Shown here one piece after another: positions 22,513 to 30,661 of a stretch of 64,000 bases of DNA; positions within the stretch are counted from its first letter, which is position 1, and every line of letters begins with the position of its first letter. This DNA is from JABDQA01 sp963759125. GTDB taxonomy: Bacteria; Desulfobacterota; Desulfobulbia; Desulfobulbales; Desulfocapsaceae. The notes beneath the pieces were generated by a model. That model was not told the origin of the DNA. It did no database searches and saw nothing but the letters and a program-made list of their open reading frames with translations. Made by a program: the position numbers and the translations under genes. The stretch lies in NCBI GenBank assembly GCA_963759125.1, contig CAVWXN010000005.1:1178001-1242000 (forward strand). Reading direction: 5' to 3'.

Positions 22513-22977
22513 ATGCCCATGAGCGATGACGCTTTCGATGCGCTGGTCGCACAGCTGCAGAACCAGGCCTTTGCTGACGCGCGGGCCGCATACGGAGAGA
22601 TAGGCTTTGAGCGCTGGCGCAACCCCCGCTTCAACGGTGCACTCCTCGATAGTGATGCCTCGGGGGGCCTGAAGGGCGGCTGTGGAGATACTATCCACAT
22701 TTATCTCAAGTTTCAGGATCACCGGGTGGAAAGGGCATCCTACACCACCGATGGCTGTGGTTCGAGCTCGCTCTGCGGATCCTTTACCGCTGAGCTGGCC
22801 CACGGGAGAACAGCGGAAGAATTGCTTGAGCTGGAACCGGCCGATGTGTTAAACAGAATCGGCACCTTCCCGGAAGGGGAGAAGCATTGTGCGACGCTGG
22901 CAATCGAGGCCTTGCAGGAGGCCGTCAACAACTACATGATCAGGGTCGTAAGCAAAAACAGGCAGGGGGACCATTAG
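22513..22977 (+). CDS. NifU/IscU-like Fe-S scaffold protein
   Basis: The 154-aa protein keeps the three scaffold Cys of the IscU/NifU-N family: 'KGGCGDTIHIYL', 'TTDGCGSSSLCGS' (with an extra Cys) and 'EKHCATLAIEAL'. It would assemble or carry Fe-S clusters in the cytoplasm. ATG 22513 has GGAGGGA upstream; the frame extends further but into the REP element. Its position behind an orp-type operon suggests dedicated cluster delivery to the ferredoxin-bearing ATPases or to the orange protein. That link is inference. Confidence 0.85.
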   Translation: MPMSDDAFDALVAQLQNQAFADARAAYGEIGFERWRNPRFNGALLDSDASGGLKGGCGDTIHIYLKFQDHRVERASYTTDGCGSSSLCGSFTAELAHGRTAEELLELEPADVLNRIGTFPEGEKHCATLAIEALQEAVNNYMIRVVSKNRQGDH

Positions 22978-23013
22978 CGGCCAAGAATCTGCATCCCCCA
23001 GAGGAAATGCGCC

Positions 23014-23424
23014 ATGGTCATGAATCTATTAGTCGCCTTTGCTCTTATATTTGCGGTGGGAGCCGTCTGGTTTCTGCTCCACTACTATGGAAATCCGGTA
23101 ATCGACAATCCGCAGGGGCTGGCCAGGGTGGCCGGCAATTGCGGGGATACGATGGAGATCGGGCTGCAGATCGAGAACAATGTCGTCTCTTCGGCCCATA
23201 GCTGGACGGACGGCTGCGCCTACAGCAAATTGTGTGTGGAAGCGGCGGTGATGCTGGCCCGCGATAAACCTCTCGCCGAGGTCAAGAAGATCAATATGAT
23301 CTCTATTATGGAGCTTATCGGACAGCTGCCCGAAACCCATCTGCACTGTGCTCAACTGGCTGAGACAACACTGCAGAAAAGTGTTGAGGACTATATTTCC
23401 AAGGTGACACCCCGCAAGAGTTGA
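23014..23424 (+). CDS. Membrane-anchored NifU-like protein
   Basis: Residues 3-24 form a membrane helix ('LLVAFALIFAVGAVWFLLHY'). The remainder is a NifU-type scaffold with 'NCGDTMEIGL', 'TDGCAYSKLC' and 'HLHCAQLAETTL', so the three cluster ligands are kept. Few Arg/Lys precede the helix, so the topology is unclear; a cytoplasmic scaffold needs an N-out orientation. It follows the soluble NifU-like gene by 36 bases. A membrane-tethered IscU-like protein is unusual. Confidence 0.8.
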   Translation: MVMNLLVAFALIFAVGAVWFLLHYYGNPVIDNPQGLARVAGNCGDTMEIGLQIENNVVSSAHSWTDGCAYSKLCVEAAVMLARDKPLAEVKKINMISIMELIGQLPETHLHCAQLAETTLQKSVEDYISKVTPRKS

Positions 23425-23437
23425 GCTGGCTAGAACG

Positions 23438-23508
23438 CGGGTCAGGTCTGACCCGGACAATAGAGGGGGCAAGCATATAGAGGGGGACACGATAGGTATT
23501 GTGTCCCC
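23438..23508. repeat. Hairpin CGGGTCA-TGACCCG and REP-like palindrome, copy 3
   Basis: A perfect 7-bp hairpin at 23438-23455 follows the NifU-like stop codon by 14 bases. At 23483-23508 a short REP-like element (GGGGACAC ... GTGTCCCC) follows. Together they mark the end of the operon. Confidence 0.65.
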
Positions 23509-23537
23509 TACCGATTCCATCATAGAAACCAGCCCCT

Positions 23538-23695
23538 ATGTCTCCAGCAGAAAACGATTATCGGATAGTTCTCATTCATGCCACACCCGTTTCCATAGAT
23601 CCAATACTGGTGGCTTTCAATGATGAGTGGTCAGAAGCTGAAACTGTCAATCTACTCGACGATGCTCTCGGTAAAGATCTCAACTCAGGGGCGTT
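23538..23695 (+). pseudogene. N-terminal stump of an Asp/Glu racemase-like gene
   Basis: From ATG 23538 the product 'DYRIVLIHATPVSIDPILVA' and 'WSEAETVNLLDDALGKDL' matches the first 50 residues of the Asp/Glu/hydantoin racemase-like family. The family sequence then ends and the frame runs into reverse-strand dehydrogenase sequence, stopping at 23720. Catalytic Cys residues lie in the lost part. No function expected. Confidence 0.6.
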
Positions 23696-24003
23696 CGGAG
23701 CTGGTCTCGATCTCATATAGTTCCGCTCTTTTGTGATAATCTCCGAGCCACTTCATCATCATGCCAATCGATAGGATCATCGAGACAGGAATAGCCTTGT
23801 CCTGATCTGCGATATCCGGCGCAGAACCTTGTTGCGCCTGAGCACAGCACTGATCATCACTGGCCATAATTGAGCCTGCAAGGCCAGGACTGCCTGATAA
23901 TTCGCTTGCCAGGTCGCTAATAATGTCCCCGTAAAAATTGGTCGCCAGCACTACATCAAATCGCTCGGGATGTCTTACCAGGTGCAGGGCAGGCGCTGAA
24001 CTA
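23690..24003 (-). pseudogene. C-terminal part of an isopropylmalate/isocitrate dehydrogenase-family gene
   Basis: On the minus strand 'RFDVVLATNFYGDIISDLAS', 'GSPGLAGSIMASDD' and 'GSAPDIADQDKAIPVSMILS' are the diagnostic C-terminal blocks of the NAD-dependent decarboxylating dehydrogenase family (isopropylmalate, isocitrate and tartrate dehydrogenases). The N-terminal two thirds is missing; the fragment starts next to the prpB stop codon and runs into the racemase stump. It was probably once the next gene of the tct-prp operon. Confidence 0.65.
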
Positions 24004-24025
24004 TGATGCTGTTCGCCTCAGGGTG

Positions 24026-24934
24026 CTACGGCGGAGTATCGCCGACCCTGAAATTGAAAAGATTCTGATCGTAGCGGTTGTAGTCTTCATAGCGGAGAAG
24101 GTCGTAGAGATCTTTCCGGTGTTGCATGCGGTCGAGAATACCGGTCTGATCCCCATCGCTGAGCATAACCTCGAGACCCCGGTCAACCTCTCCCATGGCA
24201 AGCCGCAGGGTGGTTACAGGATAGATGACCAGGTTGTAGCCAAGGTTTTCGAGTTCTTTTCTATTCAGCAGTCTGCTTTTACCGAACTCGGTCATATTGG
24301 CCAGAAGCGGAACCTTGATGGCTGATCTGACAGCCTCAAACTCTCTTTCATCGGCCAGGGCTTCCGGAAAGATCATATCGGCTCCGGCGTCGACGTAGGC
24401 CTTCATGCGATCGATGGCTTTATCCAGTCCCTCGACAGCACGCGCATCTGATCGGGCAATCAGGCAAAAGCTTTTGTCGAGCCTGGCACCGGAGGAGGCG
24501 CCGATCTTTTGCACCATTTCCTCGACTCCAACCAGGTCTTTGCCGTCAAGATGACCACACCGTTTCGGCATACGTTGATCTTCTATATGACAGCCGGAGA
24601 TCCCGGCCTCCTCCATTAACCTGACCGTCCGGGCCGCACTCATAGGTTCGCCAAACCCGGTGTCGATATCGATGATGGTCGGCAAGTCGGTGGCGCGAGC
24701 AATCTGACGCCCCCGATCAGCAAACTCACTGAGCGTGGCGATACCGATATCAGGTAAACAGAGGTCTGCGGAGAGCACCGCCCCCGATATGTAGACCCCA
24801 GGAAATCCTTTGCGCTCAATCAACTGGGCACAGAGGGGGTTGAAAGCGCCGGGAAATTGATGGAGCTGTCCATCGTCCATGAGAGCGCGTAGTGCCTGGC
24901 GCTTTTCGGCAGCCGTTTTGCGGGTAAAGAGCAT
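24026..24934 (-). CDS. prpB: Methylisocitrate lyase / PEP mutase family enzyme
   Basis: The 302-aa protein belongs to the isocitrate lyase/PEP mutase superfamily. The catalytic signature KRCGH is at residues 124-128 and the metal-binding 'DIDTGFGEP' at about 89-97. Methylisocitrate lyases cleave 2-methylisocitrate to pyruvate and succinate; related enzymes cleave dimethylmalate or oxaloacetate, so the exact substrate is open. Its start shares one base with the prpD stop codon (TGATG), so the two are translationally coupled, which supports the methylcitrate assignment. Confidence 0.82.
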   Translation of the reverse strand: MLFTRKTAAEKRQALRALMDDGQLHQFPGAFNPLCAQLIERKGFPGVYISGAVLSADLCLPDIGIATLSEFADRGRQIARATDLPTIIDIDTGFGEPMSAARTVRLMEEAGISGCHIEDQRMPKRCGHLDGKDLVGVEEMVQKIGASSGARLDKSFCLIARSDARAVEGLDKAIDRMKAYVDAGADMIFPEALADEREFEAVRSAIKVPLLANMTEFGKSRLLNRKELENLGYNLVIYPVTTLRLAMGEVDRGLEVMLSDGDQTGILDRMQHRKDLYDLLRYEDYNRYDQNLFNFRVGDTPP

Positions 24935-26466
24935 CAGAATATCCCTCTCAACTCGTTCTCGGTTAAATACCCCTCCGGAGCCACGGGGTTCAGAGCTTTG
25001 ATCTCCTCAGTGGTTAGGCTGGGCAGCCTCTGCACGAGGTCGAGGAAACGAGAACTCTCAGATGGGTCTAAAATATCATCCGTCAGTGTTGTAAACTTGT
25101 TGATGTATTCAGCGCGCCCAAAAGGTCTGGCGCCGAGTGGATGGGCATTGGCGACACTTATTTCGTCTTCGAGCGTGCTGCCATCTTTGAAGGTAATGAC
25201 AACCCGCGCCCCGAAAGCCTTTTCTGCTGGATCATGACTGTGGTAACGGCGGGTCCAGTAGTCGTCTTCCCGGGTCGAGATCTTATGCCATAATCTCACC
25301 GTATCAGGACGTTGAGCGCGTGCCGGTGTGTAGCTGTCGACGTGGTGCCAGCTGCTGTCCTGCAGCGCCACCGCAAAAATGTACATGATTGAGTGATCCA
25401 GGGTTTCCCGGGAGGCGTGCGGGTCCATTTTCTGCGGATCCCCCGCACCTGTGCCGATGACATAGTGTGTGTGATGAGAGGTGTGGATGACGATGCTTTC
25501 CACGGTGTCGAAATCGTTGATCTTTTCTCCCACCCTGAAAGCCAGGTCAATCAGGGCCTGGGATTGATATTCGGCCGAATGTTCCTTGGTGTAAGTGTCC
25601 AGGATCGCCCGTTTCGGTTCGCCTGGAGCCGGCAGCGGTACCATGTAGTGAGGTTCGTAGGGCGAACCTCCCTGATCCCGGCTGGTTCGTCCGTTGAGTA
25701 TGTAGGATATTATCGAGTCCTCACCTTCGTAGATGGGGCTTGGCGCACCCTCGCCGCGCATACAGCGGTCAACCGCTTCAATGGCCGTTTTGCCGGCATA
25801 GGCTGGAGCAAAGGCCTTCCACGAAGATATTTCTCCTTTCCTCGATTGACGAGTGGTGACAGTACAGTGGAGGGCCTGCTGAATAGCTTGATAGGCCACT
25901 TTGTTGTCGAGGTCGAGCAGGGTGGCTATGCCTGCCGCGGCAGCAGGGCCTATATGGGCGATGTGGTCAATTTTATGCTCATGCAGACAGATCCCTTTGA
26001 CCAGGTTGACCTGGATTTCATAGGCTGTAGCAATCGCTCGAATCAGATCGTTTCCGTTTCTCCCGCACTGTTGGGCAACGGCCAGAATCGGCGGGATATT
26101 GTCACCGGGGTGCGAGTAGTCTGCGGCCAGAAAGGTGTCGTGAAAATCCAGTTCCCGCACCGCAGTACCGTTGGCCCAGGCTGCCCATTCAGCGCAAAAT
26201 TCCTCGGCAGCCGGGAGACCGAAAAGGGTGGAGCCACCTTTCCGGGGATGTGATCTGGCCATGGCCCGGGCAGACTTGATCGGTCCTCTGTTCAGTGAGG
26301 CAATCGCCACGGAAGCGTTGTCGATGATCCGGTTGGTTATCATCTCCGCAACAGCTGATTCCACTGCCACCGGATCTGCAGAAACTTCGGCCATTTTCCA
26401 GGCGAGTTGATCGGCACGGGCAAGCATATCTTTTGCTGGGGAGGCATGAACTTTGTGCTCAATCAT
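24934..26466 (-). CDS. prpD: MmgE/PrpD family dehydratase
   Basis: The 510-aa MmgE/PrpD protein has 'RSHPRKGGSTLFGLPAAEEF', 'FHDTFLAADYSHPGDNIPPI' and 'DHIAHIGPAAAAG'. The family hydrates or dehydrates tricarboxylates such as 2-methylcitrate. ATG 26466 ('MIEHKVHASPAK') has GGAGA about 8 bases upstream; the frame is open to 26508 but without a start signal. The tct transporter genes are 140 bases upstream on the same strand, so the cell likely imports the acid this enzyme acts on. Confidence 0.85.
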   Translation of the reverse strand: MIEHKVHASPAKDMLARADQLAWKMAEVSADPVAVESAVAEMITNRIIDNASVAIASLNRGPIKSARAMARSHPRKGGSTLFGLPAAEEFCAEWAAWANGTAVRELDFHDTFLAADYSHPGDNIPPILAVAQQCGRNGNDLIRAIATAYEIQVNLVKGICLHEHKIDHIAHIGPAAAAGIATLLDLDNKVAYQAIQQALHCTVTTRQSRKGEISSWKAFAPAYAGKTAIEAVDRCMRGEGAPSPIYEGEDSIISYILNGRTSRDQGGSPYEPHYMVPLPAPGEPKRAILDTYTKEHSAEYQSQALIDLAFRVGEKINDFDTVESIVIHTSHHTHYVIGTGAGDPQKMDPHASRETLDHSIMYIFAVALQDSSWHHVDSYTPARAQRPDTVRLWHKISTREDDYWTRRYHSHDPAEKAFGARVVITFKDGSTLEDEISVANAHPLGARPFGRAEYINKFTTLTDDILDPSESSRFLDLVQRLPSLTTEEIKALNPVAPEGYLTENELRGIF

Positions 26467-26505
26467 GATTGTATCTCCATTTGTGAAGCTGAAAAACAGA
26501 CCCAA

Positions 26506-26536
26506 CACTACTGGGACTACCCCCCAGAAGGTAGTG
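26506..26536 (-). other. Hairpin between tctA and prpD
   Basis: CACTAC (26506-26511) pairs with GTAGTG (26531-26536), with an inner TGGG/CCCA pairing. No T-run follows on the minus strand, so it looks like an intra-operon processing or stability hairpin rather than a terminator. Confidence 0.4.
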
Positions 26537-26605
26537 CCTCACCAGAGGATACGCTCCAACTCGTCATTCGACCCTAGAGAATGTGTATTGAAACTAAGAA
26601 CTTCG

Positions 26606-28111
26606 TCAGTCAGTTACCCTTTGCGGTTTCTTCAGGATATTGCGTAAGAACATCGGAGCAACGAACCCCGATACCGCGGCCACCCAGAGACCAATAGAAA
26701 TGGGCGAGGAGAAGAGATAGGTCCAGTCACCATCCGACAGCAGCATGGCCCGCCGCAATGCGGTTTCCATATGGCCGCCCAGAAGAATGCCCAAGATGAC
26801 CGGCACGGTCGGGATATCGAGCTTGCGCATGATATAACCCAGTACACCAAAGCCGACCATCAGCAGCAGATCAAAATAGCTGCCCGATAACGAATAAATA
26901 CCCACAAACGAGATCATTGTCACACCGGGCATCAGAACCCAGGGCGGCACCTGCAGCACGCGCACAAAGATTTTTACCATGGGGACGTTCATCACCAGAA
27001 GCACGAAATTGGCGATCAACAGCGAGGCGATCAAGCCCCAGACGACTTCGGGATTCTCCGTGAACAGGGTCGGGCCAGGGGTGATGTTCAGCGTCATCAG
27101 CAGGGCCAGCAGAACGGCCGTGGTCCCCGATCCGGGTACACCCAGGGTCAGCATCGGCACCAGCGCACCCCCGGCAGCAGCATTATTGCCGGCCTCGGGC
27201 GCGGCGATGCCCTTGGCCACGCCTGTGCCGAAACCACCCTTTTCCCCGGCGATCGATTTTTCCGACATATAGGCCAAGAAGCTGCCCAGAGAGGCGCCCG
27301 CACCAGGCAGGACGCCGGCGATGAAACCAACGACAGAACAACGCAGCATGACCCAGCGACAGGCAATGATGTCCTTCCAGGGAATGCTGACTTTATCAAG
27401 TTTCACCCCGAGGGACGAATGCTTACCGTGACTTTCGATGAAAAAGAACACTTCGGTAATGGCGAACAGGCCGACAATCGCGACCAGGAAATCGACCCCG
27501 TCATAGAGATGCAGGTTTCCCCCGGTCAGGCGCGGCAGACCACTTGATTCGTCTACGCCTATCATGGCAATTGCCAAACCGATACAGGAGGCCATTGCGG
27601 CCTTGGCCTGATTGTTGCTGGCCATACCGCCAAGCGTGCAAAAGGCCAACAGGTAGAGAGCAAAATATTCTGCCGGACCAAAAAGAAAAGCGACCCGGGC
27701 CAGCAGCGGAGCCAGGAATATCAGACCGAGGGTGGCCAGGAAAGCGCCGACAAAAGAGGCAACGCCGGAAAGAACCAGGGCATCACCTGCCCGGCCCGCT
27801 TTGGCCATCGGATAGCCGTCCAGCGTCGTCATCAAGGCGGGTTCATCACCCGGGATATTCAACAGGATCGAACTGATCCGTCCCCCATACATGGCGCCGT
27901 AATATACTGCCGTCATCAGCACTAAGGCTGAGGTGGCATCAAGCCCGAGAGCAAAGGTCAAAGGAATTAGAATCGCCACACCATTGGATGGCCCAAGGCC
28001 CGGCAAAGCGCCGATGATGGTGCCCAAGAAGCAGCCAATCACAGCCAACATCAAAGTGTAAGGGGACAGGGCGATCGAGAAACCAAGGGCAAGATTGGCC
28101 AATATATCCAT
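26606..28111 (-). CDS. tctA: Tripartite tricarboxylate transporter, large permease TctA
   Basis: The 501-aa protein has about 11-12 membrane helices and the TctA signatures 'GALPGLGPSNGVAILIPLTF', 'YYGAMYGGRISSILLNIPGD' and 'GVLPGAGASLGSFLAYMSEK'. It is the large membrane subunit of a binding-protein-dependent secondary transporter. Ten bases separate it from tctB. The gene order tctC-tctB-tctA is that of the classical system. Confidence 0.92.
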   Translation of the reverse strand: MDILANLALGFSIALSPYTLMLAVIGCFLGTIIGALPGLGPSNGVAILIPLTFALGLDATSALVLMTAVYYGAMYGGRISSILLNIPGDEPALMTTLDGYPMAKAGRAGDALVLSGVASFVGAFLATLGLIFLAPLLARVAFLFGPAEYFALYLLAFCTLGGMASNNQAKAAMASCIGLAIAMIGVDESSGLPRLTGGNLHLYDGVDFLVAIVGLFAITEVFFFIESHGKHSSLGVKLDKVSIPWKDIIACRWVMLRCSVVGFIAGVLPGAGASLGSFLAYMSEKSIAGEKGGFGTGVAKGIAAPEAGNNAAAGGALVPMLTLGVPGSGTTAVLLALLMTLNITPGPTLFTENPEVVWGLIASLLIANFVLLVMNVPMVKIFVRVLQVPPWVLMPGVTMISFVGIYSLSGSYFDLLLMVGFGVLGYIMRKLDIPTVPVILGILLGGHMETALRRAMLLSDGDWTYLFSSPISIGLWVAAVSGFVAPMFLRNILKKPQRVTD

Positions 28112-28121
28112 GTCAGTACTC

Positions 28122-28562
28122 TTATCCTAAAAGCCATTTAGGGACGGCAACCAGACCCAGACCCAAGGCATATTTGAAAATCACGAAAAGTACACCCGAG
28201 AGACCTATGCCCGTCAACACGGCATGTTTCGGATTGGGTGAGATTTGATAGCTTAAAACGCCGGCGGCAACAGCCGTGGGCAGCAAAAAGCCAAGAGGTT
28301 TCAGGGCATAGGCATAGCCGATCAAGATAACCACGGCGAAAGCCAGGGCACCGAACGTGCGCAGGCCAGGCCACTCCGGTTGCGGGTCAGGCCGCAGCAC
28401 CATGAACATACCACTGATCGCCCAGATTATTCCTATCAAAATAGGAAATCCTTTGGGCCCGACTGGATCCGTTAAAAAGCTTATCTGGGTCTGGTTGGCA
28501 CTCACGATATACGCGAGTGCCAGAACCGTTGCGACCAGGCCGAAAATCCGGTCGCTTTGCAT
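28122..28562 (-). CDS. tctB: Tripartite tricarboxylate transporter, small permease TctB
   Basis: The 146-aa protein has four predicted membrane helices: about residues 8-22, 38-54, 70-95 and 108-138. 'FLTDPVGPKGFPILIGIIWA' near the start is the typical TctB motif. Its start codon overlaps the tctC stop (TAATG), indicating translational coupling. Confidence 0.88.
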   Translation of the reverse strand: MQSDRIFGLVATVLALAYIVSANQTQISFLTDPVGPKGFPILIGIIWAISGMFMVLRPDPQPEWPGLRTFGALAFAVVILIGYAYALKPLGFLLPTAVAAGVLSYQISPNPKHAVLTGIGLSGVLFVIFKYALGLGLVAVPKWLLG

Positions 28563-29530
28563 TACTGGATGACCCCGAGTTTCTGGCTCATCGTCCGAAC
28601 TTCAGCTACGATTCCATCAATGTAGCTCTGGAAATCATCACCGACCTTGGTAAAAGGTGCCAGCCCGTTGTCGACCATTACTTTCTTCCATTCTGCTGAG
28701 TCGGCGACCTGCTGGAGTCGCTCCGCCCACATCTTGAAAGTGTCGTCTGAAACACCCTTGGGGATGTAAAGACCGCGCCAGTTAACGGCGACCACATCAA
28801 TACCCTGCTCCTTGGCTGTCGGAATATCTTCAAACCCTGGAACGCGTTCTTCAGTCAGCACGGCGATAACGCGAATATCTCCTGATTTCAGGAAACCCAC
28901 AACCTCGGACATGTCACCGGTCATCGCCTGGGTGAAGCCGCCTATTGTCTGGGTGAGCGCATCGCCGCCAGCATTGAAACTGATGTATTTGACTTTGGTG
29001 ATGTCATCGACCCCTGCGCGCTGCAGCACCATCAATGCTTTGAGGTGGTCAAAACCGCCCACGGCTGAGCCGCCGGCAAAAGCAACACCACCCGGGTTGG
29101 CTTTGACTGCATCGACCAGATCTCCCAGAGAGTTAAAGGGACTTTTCGCGCCTACCACGATCACACCGGGGTCAGCACCGATTGAGCCGACAAAGCGCAC
29201 TTGATCAGCTGTCATGCCGGCATAGGCATTTTGCGCCAGGCGGGTCGTGGTCGCAGATGATGCGGCAACGATCAGCTCTGCATCATCGTTGCGTTCCGCC
29301 ACGACATGGTTGAATGCCAGTCCGCCGCCGGCGCCGGCCATGTTGGTGACCTGCATCGGTTTATCGATCGCTTTGATGTCATACATTACTTTGCCAATCT
29401 GGCGACAGGTAAAGTCCCAGCCACCGCCTGGATTGGCCGGGGCGATACATTCGGCGGCAAGGGCAATGCCGCTAACTCCAAGAATAAGCAGAGAACTCAC
29501 TAACATGACTTTCAGCTTTTTGTATTTCAT
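28562..29530 (-). CDS. tctC: Tripartite tricarboxylate transporter, periplasmic receptor TctC
   Basis: The 322-aa protein has a signal peptide ('VSSLLILGVSGIALAAE') and the Bug/TctC family pattern 'CIAPANPGGGWDFTCRQIGK', then 'MAGAGGGLAFNHVVAERNDD'. It binds the carboxylate in the periplasm and delivers it to TctAB. ATG 29530 has AGGAGGAGACT immediately upstream; the frame is open to 29611 but the extension has no signal-peptide logic. It is the first gene of the operon, facing the FCD regulator. Confidence 0.92.
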   Translation of the reverse strand: MKYKKLKVMLVSSLLILGVSGIALAAECIAPANPGGGWDFTCRQIGKVMYDIKAIDKPMQVTNMAGAGGGLAFNHVVAERNDDAELIVAASSATTTRLAQNAYAGMTADQVRFVGSIGADPGVIVVGAKSPFNSLGDLVDAVKANPGGVAFAGGSAVGGFDHLKALMVLQRAGVDDITKVKYISFNAGGDALTQTIGGFTQAMTGDMSEVVGFLKSGDIRVIAVLTEERVPGFEDIPTAKEQGIDVVAVNWRGLYIPKGVSDDTFKMWAERLQQVADSAEWKKVMVDNGLAPFTKVGDDFQSYIDGIVAEVRTMSQKLGVIQ

Positions 29531-29679
29531 AGTCTCCTCCTGAATGGAAAATTCAAAACAGCTTTGGCTTTCTTTACAACTCCCTTGCTCTTCCCGGTCC
29601 CTCCTATCCATTTGATTGTTATGGTGATTGGTTGATTAAATGGTCTCTCTACTGAACTTTTTTAGAATACATATTGCGT

Positions 29680-29691
29680 ATTGTCAACAAT
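29680..29691. promoter_or_regulatory. Probable FCD-regulator operator between tctC and its regulator
   Basis: ATTGT-CA-ACAAT is a 5+5 inverted repeat of the TTGT-N2-3-ACAA kind used by FadR/LldR/VanR-type (FCD) regulators. It lies 75 bases before the regulator start and 150 before tctC in an AT-rich stretch, so it could control both directions. Confidence 0.5.
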
Positions 29692-29765
29692 ATATTGTAA
29701 TATTTGACGAATAATGCCAGATATTAGGACCGGATCGACCTCTCCCAATCTTGATTGTAGACAAT

Positions 29766-30449
29766 ATGGACAAGAACCCCACATTCATCTCAAATGATAG
29801 CCAGGAAAAATCAGAAGTCCTTGCTAATATACTTTGCGAAGAAATAATCAGAGGTCAACTTAAACCTGGCGAAAAGTTGAGCGAGGCTGCCATTGGCTCC
29901 CGTTTCAAAGTGAGTCGAGGACCGGTCCGCGAGGCGTTGCGCCGTTTATCCGAGCGAAATCTTGTCGTCTTCGTTCCTAATGTCGGTGCCCGGGTAGCGA
30001 GTACCTCTTTGACCGATATGCTGCATTTAATGGAAGTAAGGGGATCACTCGAGGTCTTGGCCGCCGGACTGGCAGCTGAGAAAATGACAACGGATGAGAA
30101 ATCACATCTAGAAACGCTTTATCAAAACCACCTTTCGATGTTTTCCAGGGAAAAGAAACAACCATATTTCCAATCCCCGGAAGATCTTGATTTTCATTAT
30201 GCGATAGCCAAAGGTTCCAGCAATCCTGTTCTGTTTAAGATCCTCTGTGAAGATCTTTATCCCAAATTATTGGTATGTCGAAGTCAGCACCAATATATCC
30301 AGGGCAGGGGAACAAAGGCGCTGGAAGAGCATCAGCTTATTTTGGGCGCCATTGCAGAGGGGGATTCGGAGTTGGCGTCAATTTTTATGAAAAGACATCT
30401 GCGCTCGGCCAGGGCAAGTCTGGAAAATTTGATCGAGCCTTTCATTTAA
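29766..30449 (+). CDS. GntR-family regulator, FCD (FadR) subgroup
   Basis: The 227-aa protein has an N-terminal winged helix ('GEKLSEAAIGSRFKVSRGPVR', trimmed here: 'SEAAIGSRFKVSRGPVREAL') and a C-terminal all-helical FCD ligand-binding domain with metal-ligand type residues ('DLDFHYAIAKGSSNPVLFKI' and 'EEHQLILGAIAEGD'). FCD regulators usually bind the organic acid handled by the adjacent genes. It is divergent from tctC, so it is the likely repressor of tctCBA-prpDB. ATG 29766 is preferred to TTG 29751; neither has a strong ribosome-binding site. Confidence 0.85.
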   Translation: MDKNPTFISNDSQEKSEVLANILCEEIIRGQLKPGEKLSEAAIGSRFKVSRGPVREALRRLSERNLVVFVPNVGARVASTSLTDMLHLMEVRGSLEVLAAGLAAEKMTTDEKSHLETLYQNHLSMFSREKKQPYFQSPEDLDFHYAIAKGSSNPVLFKILCEDLYPKLLVCRSQHQYIQGRGTKALEEHQLILGAIAEGDSELASIFMKRHLRSARASLENLIEPFI

Positions 30450-30661
30450 CATTTGTCATTAGTCCGACCATTGACTAATAAGACCCCATTCTCCCCTGAT
30501 CGTTTCCGGTTTGCTCGGCCTTCCGGCCTGACTTGCACGAGATGCGGGTGCAGGTGAGCTTATCATCTGTTAAAGGGGACTGACGCCAATGGGGTACTGG
30601 CTTCATTGTTAAGTGATGTAGAGAAAGCGGGCTCCGTTGACGCCTGCATGGACTGTAACGT

